Below are positions 57,996 through 64,000 of a stretch of DNA of 64,000 nt, piece after piece (the first letter of the stretch is position 1; each line of letters opens with the position of its first letter). This DNA comes from Neorhizobium huautlense. Lineage in GTDB: Bacteria > Pseudomonadota > Alphaproteobacteria > Rhizobiales > Rhizobiaceae. The position numbers and the translations under genes were made by a program. Location of the stretch: contig NZ_JAUSRF010000003.1 in NCBI RefSeq assembly GCF_030811685.1, forward strand, positions 186,001-250,000, in the 5' to 3' direction. The notes beneath the pieces were generated by a model that was not told where the DNA came from, did not search any database, and saw only the letters and a program-made list of their open reading frames with translations.

Positions 57996-60133
57996 CCGTT
58001 GACCGCACTCTTCAAGGGCTGTTCGTCGATCATCTTCGGGGCATCCGCCTGGATGGCGGTCAGGGCGATGGTGAAGACGATATCGTCCACCAGAGCGCCA
58101 CGTGACAGATCGTTGACCGGCTTGCGCAGGCCCTGCAACATCGGGCCGACCGAGACGACATCGGCAGAGCGCTGCACCGCCTTGTAGGTCGTGTTGCCGG
58201 TGTTGAGATCCGGGAAAACGAAGACATTGGCGCGGCCGGCGACTGGGCTTTCCGGCGCCTTGGAGCGGCCGACGCTTTCGACGCTTGCCGCATCATACTG
58301 TATCGGTCCGTCGATCAGCAGGTCCGGGTTCTTGGCGCGGGCGAGAGCGGTGGCTTCACGCACCTTGTCGACATCGCCGCCGGTGCCGGATGCGCCGGTC
58401 GAGTATGAAATCATCGCGACGCGCGGATCGATGCCGAAGGCGCGGGCGGTGTCGGAGGATTGCAGTGCGATTTCGGCCAGTTGTTCGGCTGTGGGGTTCG
58501 GATTGATGGCGCAGTCGCCGTAAACGAGAACCTGATCGGGCATCAGCATGAAGAAGACCGAGGAGACAATGCTCTGGCCCGGCTCGGTCTTGATCAGCTG
58601 CAGCGCAGGGCGAACGGTGCTGGCCGTGGTGTGTACGGCGCCGGAAACGAGACCGTCGACTTCGCCGACTGCCAGCATCATCGTGCCGAGAACGACGGTA
58701 TCTTCCAGCTGCGCCATCGCCTGCGGAGGTGTCATGCCTTTGGATTTGCGTAAGTCCACCATGGCATCGACGTAATTGGCGCGAACGCTCTGCGGATCGA
58801 CGATTTCGAGATCGGCGGGCAGATCGAGTTTTTGGGCGCGGGCCATGGCGTGGATGGTTTCGGGATTGCCGAGCAGCACGCAGCGGGCAATGCGCTTGCG
58901 GTGGCAGATGACGGCGGCTTGCAGTGTGCGCGGCTCTTCACCTTCCGGCAGCACGATACGCTTGTTGGCGCGGCGCGAGAACTCGATCAGCTGGTTGCGG
59001 AAACGCGGCGGCGACAGGCGGGCTTCGTGCGGCTTGCCGATCTTCTGTCGCAGCGAACGGGTGTCGATATGTTCGGCGATATATTCGATCACCTGTTCCA
59101 TATGGCCGCCATCGTCACGGCTGACATGGTAGCTCAGATGCGACAGGCGCGAGGCGGTGGCATAGGTGTCGTCCTGCGTCGACAGGATCGGCAGGGTGTT
59201 GTGACCGGCCGATGTGATCAGGTCGGCGATCGACGGCGCAAGCTGCGCGCCGCAGGTGAGCAGAATGCCGGCGATCGGGATGCCGCGTTCATGCGCAAGC
59301 GCGGTTGCCAGCGCCACGTCGCTGCGGTCGCCGGGCATGACGACCAGCGTCATCGGCAACAGGCGGTCGATCATGTTTTCCACCGAACGGGCGACCACGA
59401 CGATTTCGCGGACACGCACGGCATCGAGATCGCCGCCCTGTTCCACCTGAAGGTCGAGCGAGGAGACGAGGTCGGAAAGGCGTGGCGCGTTGAGGCTCGG
59501 GCGGTAGGGAATGGCGCCAATGATTTCACTGTCGCTCATTTCGGCAGCAGCCAGGGCTTGTGTCAGGGCCTGACGGTTGCCCTTCTCCGGCAGTTTGTTG
59601 ACCAGCAGGCCGGCGAAATGGCGGTTCGCCTCGCGCATATACTGGCGGCGGGCAAGGGCGACGGCATCGGTCAGGCGCTTGCCGTCATTGTCGGTGCCGT
59701 TGACGACAGGCACCACTTCGGCGCCCAGGCTGCGGGCGATTTCGACATTGAGACGCTGTGCGATCTGCAGGTCGGCAAACGGGATCAGCCCTTCGACCAC
59801 GACCACATCGTGATCGGCACGCAGCGTTTCCGCCATGGTGGCGACTTCTTCGAGCAGCAGATCGAGTTCGCCCTTGCGAAGCAGTTCTTCGGCATACGTG
59901 AAGGCGATCGGCTCCGGCGCTTCGGTGAGGCAGAGCGTGCGGGCAAAATGGCTGGAGGTTTCTGTTGTCTTGTGGTCGGAGCCGGGATGTTCACCCGCCG
60001 TCGGCTGCGCGATCGGCTTGACGAAACCGACCTTCAGGCCGTCGCGCTGAAGAGCGCGGACAAAACCGAGTGCAACGGAGGTGAGGCCGACATCTTGCGC
60101 CAGTGGCGCCAGGAAAATGACACGTGCCGTCAT
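57992..60133 (-). CDS. pta: Phosphate acetyltransferase (long form)
   Basis: A 713-residue enzyme interconverting acetyl-CoA and acetyl phosphate, matching the long enterobacterial Pta (714). Three parts are visible: an N-terminal BioD-like P-loop-fold domain (residues 1 to about 200, VGFVKPIAQPTAGE), a central DRTGG domain (about 215-330, MTLVVMPGDRSDVALATALA) and the C-terminal catalytic domain (about 390-713: KRIVLPEGEEPRTLQAAVIC, GAVHTTASTVRPALQLIKT, GPIQYDAASVESVG). ATG 60133 has AAAGG 10 bp upstream. It lies between ackA and focA in one minus-strand operon. Confidence 0.95.
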   Translation of the reverse strand: MTARVIFLAPLAQDVGLTSVALGFVRALQRDGLKVGFVKPIAQPTAGEHPGSDHKTTETSSHFARTLCLTEAPEPIAFTYAEELLRKGELDLLLEEVATMAETLRADHDVVVVEGLIPFADLQIAQRLNVEIARSLGAEVVPVVNGTDNDGKRLTDAVALARRQYMREANRHFAGLLVNKLPEKGNRQALTQALAAAEMSDSEIIGAIPYRPSLNAPRLSDLVSSLDLQVEQGGDLDAVRVREIVVVARSVENMIDRLLPMTLVVMPGDRSDVALATALAHERGIPIAGILLTCGAQLAPSIADLITSAGHNTLPILSTQDDTYATASRLSHLSYHVSRDDGGHMEQVIEYIAEHIDTRSLRQKIGKPHEARLSPPRFRNQLIEFSRRANKRIVLPEGEEPRTLQAAVICHRKRIARCVLLGNPETIHAMARAQKLDLPADLEIVDPQSVRANYVDAMVDLRKSKGMTPPQAMAQLEDTVVLGTMMLAVGEVDGLVSGAVHTTASTVRPALQLIKTEPGQSIVSSVFFMLMPDQVLVYGDCAINPNPTAEQLAEIALQSSDTARAFGIDPRVAMISYSTGASGTGGDVDKVREATALARAKNPDLLIDGPIQYDAASVESVGRSKAPESPVAGRANVFVFPDLNTGNTTYKAVQRSADVVSVGPMLQGLRKPVNDLSRGALVDDIVFTIALTAIQADAPKMIDEQPLKSAVNG

Positions 60134-60245
60134 GAATTTTGGCCTTTCAATATGTCTCTTCGTTCCGGCATGGCCGGGAAATTTTGGGGCTGCAGACGCC
60201 AGCGCATCATGAGTGGCGGGCGCTGCAATTGTGTGAAACGGTGCC

Positions 60246-61460
60246 TCAGCCGGCCTTGCGGATGTCCTGGCCGATATAGGGGCGAGCTTCGTTGGCGATG
60301 GCCCATTCCTCATTGGTGGCGATAACGACCGCCTTCGGTCCCGAACCGTCAGCGCTGATGATGCCGCAACGGCCGCCGAACATGCCGGCATTGGCCTCTT
60401 CATTCAGCTTGATGCCAAGGGCTGCCAGACGGGCGATGGTTTTGGCACGCACGAAGGAGGAGTTCTCGCCGATGCCGCCGGTGAAGATCACCGCATCGAG
60501 ACGCGGCAGGGAGGTGGCAAGGCCGCCGATATAACGGGCGAGGCGATGGACCATGACCTCCATGGCAAGGATCGCGTCCTCATGACCTTCGGCGGCTGCA
60601 CTTTCCAGCGTGCGGCAATCGTTGGATAGGCCGGAAAGGCCGAGCAGACCGCTTTTGCGGTTCAGCAGCGTGTCGAGATCGTCGATCGACTTGTTGTCCT
60701 GACGTGCGATGTGGAAAATCGCGCCGGGATCGATATCGCCGGAACGTGTGCCCATGACGAGACCTTCCAGCGGGGTTAGGCCCATGGACGTGTCGACGCT
60801 TTTGCCGTTGAGCACGGCAGTTGCCGAAGAGCCGTTGCCGAGATGGGCGATGACGAGGCCGTGGTCCTTCGGATCAAGACCAAGCATCTCGACTGCTTCC
60901 TTGGCCACAAAACCGTGACTGGTGCCGTGGAAACCGTAACGGCGCACACCGGCGTCGCGATATTCCTGCGGGATCGCATAAGTATGGGCGGCCTCGGGAA
61001 TGGTCATGTGGAAGGATGTGTCGAACACCGCAACATGCGGCACCCAGCCGAGCACTTCCATGGCAACCTTGACGCCAAGCACATTGGCCGGATTGTGCAG
61101 CGGTGCGAGATAGGAGAGTGCGTCGATCTCGGCCAGCACCTCGGCATCGAGGCGGGTGGCTTCGACAAAGCGCTCGCCGCCGTGGACGATACGGTGCCCG
61201 ACCGCGCCAATGGCATCGAGCAGGCCGCGTGCCTGAAGCTCGGCCATCAGGCGGCGCAATGCCGTATCATGGCTGCCGCCGTCGAGCGCAATGGTTACCT
61301 TGGCATCGTTCTCCTTGAGGATCAGGCGGCTTTCCGGCTGGCCGAGATTTTCCGCCAGTCCCGAAAGAATGGCGGCGCGATCGGTGCCGGCAAACAGGCT
61401 GAATTTCAGCGACGAACTGCCGCAATTGATAACCAGTACATGCGTACGCGCTTCGGCCAT
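60246..61460 (-). CDS. ackA: Acetate kinase
   Basis: A 404-residue kinase that makes ATP and acetate from acetyl phosphate. All signature blocks are present: VLVINCGSSSLKFSLF, VGHRIVHGGERF, LAPLHNPANVLGV, AVFDTSFHMTIPE, RRYGFHGTSHGFVA, HLGNGSSATAV and IFTGGIGENSSFVR. ATG 61460 follows GACAAGGAAATTTTG. It is separated from pta by 112 bp and preceded by a small gene of unknown function, all downstream of an FNR-type promoter, implying overflow or microaerobic acetate metabolism. Confidence 0.96.
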   Translation of the reverse strand: MAEARTHVLVINCGSSSLKFSLFAGTDRAAILSGLAENLGQPESRLILKENDAKVTIALDGGSHDTALRRLMAELQARGLLDAIGAVGHRIVHGGERFVEATRLDAEVLAEIDALSYLAPLHNPANVLGVKVAMEVLGWVPHVAVFDTSFHMTIPEAAHTYAIPQEYRDAGVRRYGFHGTSHGFVAKEAVEMLGLDPKDHGLVIAHLGNGSSATAVLNGKSVDTSMGLTPLEGLVMGTRSGDIDPGAIFHIARQDNKSIDDLDTLLNRKSGLLGLSGLSNDCRTLESAAAEGHEDAILAMEVMVHRLARYIGGLATSLPRLDAVIFTGGIGENSSFVRAKTIARLAALGIKLNEEANAGMFGGRCGIISADGSGPKAVVIATNEEWAIANEARPYIGQDIRKAG

Positions 61461-61559
61461 GCAAAATTTCCTTGTCAAATAATCTCTTGGTCTATGGATA
61501 CGACGAGGCGGCCTCGATGGGTGTGAGATGTTGGCCGCCCGGCTTTTTTCAAGCGGTTG

Positions 61560-61895
61560 TCACGCTGCAATAGGGGCGCTGAAATAGGCGCTCGCGGCGG
61601 CGGCCGTCTGTCGATCGATCAGAAAGCCATCAAGCTCGACGAAAAGGGAGCCATCCTCGACACTCCATGTTTCCGGTGCGTGGAGTGCATCGAACAGCGG
61701 CTGTTCTGGCATCTGTGCCGGCAAGGGCGCGGCCGTGCGTGTTGCCGGCATGGCCCAGCGCCAATCCAGAAACACTGTGGCTGCGCCTGTGGTCAGCGGT
61801 GCCGCTTCCGGGTTGTCGCACGTGGTCGTCTCATGGTCTGCGCTGTCTTGCAGCCAGGGCTCAATCGCAATGAGTCGGTCGGAAAGGATGCCCAT
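61560..61895 (-). CDS. Small protein of unknown function, first gene of the ackA-pta-focA unit
   Basis: A 111-residue predicted cytoplasmic protein on the same strand as ackA, 99 bp upstream of it. No signal peptide or membrane helix. It is acidic, with TVFLDWRWAMP in the middle and SLFVELDGFLIDRQ near the end; I do not recognise a family. Third codon positions are mostly G or C, as in neighbouring genes, which favours coding. ATG 61895 has only a weak GAAAGACAG ahead of it. The gene starts 86 bp downstream of the -10 of an FNR-type promoter. The opposite strand also has an open frame, but that one is less gene-like. Confidence 0.5.
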   Translation of the reverse strand: MGILSDRLIAIEPWLQDSADHETTTCDNPEAAPLTTGAATVFLDWRWAMPATRTAAPLPAQMPEQPLFDALHAPETWSVEDGSLFVELDGFLIDRQTAAAASAYFSAPIAA

Positions 61896-62259
61896 CTGTC
61901 TGTCTTTCTAAAACACGTGGTCAAGGCTCCTCCCCACCACAGCCTGACGCCAAAACATCCTGCCGTGTGCTTCGTTCGTGATCCTAGCGGCCGCGTCGCT
62001 GCGGGCATTGATCACGATCAACGGCTCCCTCCTGCCGTCTGAGCCTGACGATATCATGCGCCTAGTAATCAGTAAATTAACATGAGTGCAGGTGTCATGT
62101 TAAACGAGGTTCGCGTCCATGGTGGCGATGACAGGACCTGTTGCGGGTCTGAGCCGGATGGCTGTTGCAAACACGGCATGAAACTATTCCGTTTTTGTTG
62201 TGCCAGTCGGCGTTGCGCTCCAGTAGGGTTGCGGAAAATTACGGACTGGGACCCCTTTG
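61896..62259. other. 364-bp divergent intergenic region
   Basis: It separates the minus-strand ackA unit from the plus-strand P1 peptidase gene. It contains the FNR-type promoter for the minus strand (61981-62021). The right half, 62040-62259, is of mixed composition and probably holds the peptidase promoter, but I could not identify its elements with confidence. No convincing gene or repeat. Confidence 0.7.
61981..62021 (-). promoter_or_regulatory. FNR/FixK-type promoter of the ackA-pta-focA unit
   Basis: On the minus strand TTGATCGTGATCAA (62021-62008) is a perfect anaerobox (TTGAT-N4-ATCAA). After 21 bases comes TAGGAT (61986-61981), a plausible -10. If this is the -10, the box is centred near -41, the class II position for activation by FNR-family proteins. 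This points to induction of the acetate kinase operon under low oxygen. Confidence 0.75.
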
Positions 62260-63309
62260 ATGAACAGCGAAACACGCGTGCGGCTGCGCGCGCTCGGCAT
62301 CTCTGTCGGCCATTACGAGACCGGTGCGCTGAACGCGATCACCGATGTCGCGGGCGTTGCCGTCGGTCATGTGACCTGTATCGAAGGTGAGCGGACACGC
62401 ACCGGTGCCACGGCGATTTTGCCGCATGCCGGCAATGTGTTTCAGGACAAGGTGCCGGCAGCACTCGCCGTCTTCAACGGTTTTGGAAAATTTGCCGGCT
62501 CGACGCAGATCGCCGAACTTGGGGAGATCGAAACGCCGATCCTGCTGACGAATACGCTCGGCGTCGGCCGCGCCATCGAGGCGATCAACCGCCATACACT
62601 GGCGCAGTCGGGCAATGAGCGCGTTGTTTCGCTGAATGCCGTGGTCGGTGAAACCAACGATTCGCGGCTCAACGATATTCGTGCCGCGCGTCCGACGGTG
62701 GAAGAAATGTCGCAGGCATTGGCTGGCGCGAAAACCGGTCCAGTCGAGGAAGGTGCTCTTGGCGCCGGCACGGGTACGGTTGCCTTTGGCCTCAAGGGCG
62801 GCATCGGTACCAGTTCGCGTGTCGTCTCTGTCGGCGGCGTGTCCTACACGATCGGCGTGCTGGTGCAGTCGAATTACGGCGGCAAGCTGGTGGTTGCCGG
62901 CCAGCCCTATGAGGCAGATGGCACACATGACAAGGACGGCTCGATCGTGATGATCGTGGCGACAGATGCGCCGCTGTGTTCACGCAACCTGAAACGTCTG
63001 GCCGAGCGCTGTTTTGGCGGTTTGGCGCGCACCGGTGCCGCACTCAGCAATGGTTCGGGCGATTATGCGCTGGCGTTTTCCACGGCCGAAGAGGTTCGTC
63101 GCACGCCGGAACGCCGCAAGGCTGTCGCCACCTATCCCGTTCTCTCCAACGATGTCGTTTCGCCGCTGTTCGAGGCCGTTATCGAGGCATCGGAAGAGGC
63201 AATTCTCAACTCGATGACGATGGCGACGACAACGCACGGCTACAATGCCGGCACCGACAAGCCCTCGACCATCAATGCCATTTCGCTCGACGCCTTGAAG
63301 CGTCGCTGA
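62260..63309 (+). CDS. P1-family N-terminal nucleophile aminopeptidase (DmpA-like)
   Basis: A 349-residue precursor expected to cleave itself and act as an aminopeptidase; DmpA of Ochrobactrum releases N-terminal L- and D-residues. The opening RVRLRALGISVGHYETGALN and ITDVAGVAVGHVTCIEGE are typical. Self-cleavage is expected at Gly227-Ser228 in KDGSIVMIVATDAPL, making Ser228 the nucleophile. The GAGTGTVAFGLKGGIGTSSR and GALSNGSGDYALAFST-like segments are conserved in the family. ATG 62260 is used; a TTG directly before it (62257) is also in frame. A D-amino-acid aminotransferase gene follows after 22 bp, suggesting peptide and D-amino-acid salvage. Confidence 0.92.
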   Translation: MNSETRVRLRALGISVGHYETGALNAITDVAGVAVGHVTCIEGERTRTGATAILPHAGNVFQDKVPAALAVFNGFGKFAGSTQIAELGEIETPILLTNTLGVGRAIEAINRHTLAQSGNERVVSLNAVVGETNDSRLNDIRAARPTVEEMSQALAGAKTGPVEEGALGAGTGTVAFGLKGGIGTSSRVVSVGGVSYTIGVLVQSNYGGKLVVAGQPYEADGTHDKDGSIVMIVATDAPLCSRNLKRLAERCFGGLARTGAALSNGSGDYALAFSTAEEVRRTPERRKAVATYPVLSNDVVSPLFEAVIEASEEAILNSMTMATTTHGYNAGTDKPSTINAISLDALKRR

Positions 63310-63331
63310 TTCTTTAAGACTGGAGTTCTTT

Positions 63332-64000
63332 ATGCCTGCCGCAACGCCCCGCATCGTTTATCTGAACGGTGCCTTCCTGCCCGAAAACGAAGCGCATATC
63401 TCGATCTTCGATCGCGGTTTCCTGTTCGGCGACGGCATTTATGAAGTGACGGCGGTGCTGGATGGCAAGCTGATCGACAGCCCGCTGCACATGACGCGGC
63501 TGGAGCGCAGCGTGCGCGAAATCGGCGGCCATCTGCCGATTTCGACGGACGAGATCGTCGCCATCGAAAAGCGTCTCGTCGAGGAAAACAATCTGACCGA
63601 AGGCGTGATCTACCTGCAATATACGCGCGGTGCCGAGGATCGTAATTTCCTCTATTCGGAAAATCTTGAGCCGACACTGCTTCTCTTCACCCAGGAAAAG
63701 ACGCTGGAACATGTGGCCGCCGTCGAAAAGGGTCTGAAGGTCAAGATCGTGCCGGACCAGCGCTGGGAGCGGCGCGATATCAAGACCGTGTGTCTGCTGC
63801 CGCAGGTTCTGGCCAAGCGTATCGCCAAGGCCGAGGGCTGTGATGAGGCGTGGATGGTGGAGGACGGTTTCGTCACCGAAGGCGCGTCGTCGACGGCCTA
63901 CATCATCACCCATGACGACAAGATCGTCACCCGTGGCAATGGCACGGCTATCCTGCCGGGCTGCACGCGTCTCGCCGTTCTGGATCTCGCCCGCGAACAG
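63332..64000 (+). CDS. D-amino-acid aminotransferase (class IV), cut by right edge
   Basis: The first 223 residues of a PLP-dependent class IV transaminase that likely moves amino groups between D-alanine or other D-amino acids and 2-oxoacids. Landmarks: VYLNGAFLPENEAHISIFDR, GFLFGDGIYEVTAV, IYLQYTRGAEDRNF (typical of DAAT rather than of branched-chain enzymes) and PLP-binding Lys151 in RRDIKTVCLLPQ, then EGASSTAYII. ATG 63332 has TGGAG 8 bp upstream. It is probably co-transcribed with the P1 peptidase gene. Confidence 0.92.
   Translation, partial: MPAATPRIVYLNGAFLPENEAHISIFDRGFLFGDGIYEVTAVLDGKLIDSPLHMTRLERSVREIGGHLPISTDEIVAIEKRLVEENNLTEGVIYLQYTRGAEDRNFLYSENLEPTLLLFTQEKTLEHVAAVEKGLKVKIVPDQRWERRDIKTVCLLPQVLAKRIAKAEGCDEAWMVEDGFVTEGASSTAYIITHDDKIVTRGNGTAILPGCTRLAVLDLAREQ

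Noticed and set aside
58832..60325. Plus-strand open frame of 497 codons
   Set aside because: It lies opposite pta and the pta-ackA gap; the minus-strand Pta match is decisive.
61557..62042. Plus-strand open frame of 161 codons opposite the small gene before ackA
   Set aside because: Cys- and Arg-rich translation with poor codon bias; it also crosses the FNR-type promoter of the other strand.

Overview
The window looks like an accessory, catabolic segment of a Rhizobiaceae genome (Agrobacterium/Rhizobium type). This rests on high GC with strong third-position GC bias, on an alpha-galactoside ABC/melA locus resembling the agp locus of Sinorhizobium, on an AraC-type pobR divergent from pobA, and on an FNR/FixK box in front of ackA-pta. 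I see no rRNA, tRNA, CRISPR array, phage gene or intact insertion sequence. Nearly all of it is ABC importers, each with its own regulator and catabolic enzymes, as is usual on rhizobial chromids and megaplasmids. Genus-level assignment is inference.

Layout, left to right. (1) 1-4190: a ribose-type ABC importer (minus strand, cut by the left edge), divergent from a soluble GAF histidine kinase and a response regulator. The shared promoter carries a 278-bp element with 35-bp terminal inverted repeats. (2) 4444-10478: AraC regulator, ribose-type ABC importer, and two dehydrogenases resembling ribitol 2-dehydrogenase and L-xylulose reductase; probably a pentitol operon. (3) 10479-20537: AraC regulator, two GH4 glycosidases (the second is MelA) and an oligopeptide-type ABC importer; probably alpha-galactoside use. 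(4) 20553-27739: AraC regulator, MalFGK-type sugar importer and a 673-residue MocA/aldo-keto reductase fusion. (5) 27792-34128: malate synthase G, a DUF992 exported protein, pobR/pobA and an alcohol dehydrogenase. (6) 34289-40308: YdeP-type molybdopterin oxidoreductase with a small overlapping gene, an SDR and HxlR pair sharing a spaced motif, and a class V aminotransferase divergent from an Lrp regulator. (7) 40324-52513: an eight-gene minus-strand operon (PxpA, fused PxpBC, biotin carboxylase with BCCP, dipeptide-type ABC importer, M14 peptidase) with a divergent GntR regulator. (8) 52591-56910: GntR regulator, DapA-family deaminase, D-amino-acid/D-hydroxyproline dehydrogenase and an M24 peptidase, probably hydroxyproline catabolism. 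(9) 57105-61895: focA, pta, ackA and a small unknown gene under an FNR-type promoter. (10) 62260-64000: a P1-family (DmpA-like) peptidase and a D-amino-acid aminotransferase cut by the right edge.

The most interesting system is block 7. The BC-BCCP protein plus the fused PxpB-PxpC protein together contain the modules of a urea carboxylase, suggesting a biotin-dependent, carboxylation-driven lactam or amide opening system coupled to peptide import and a carboxypeptidase-like enzyme. Also notable are the inverted-repeat element at 1935-2212, the two-enzyme fusion at 25718, and operator pairs linking regulators to their targets (HxlR and GntR cases). Start sites below were mostly chosen by Shine-Dalgarno spacing and signal-peptide position.
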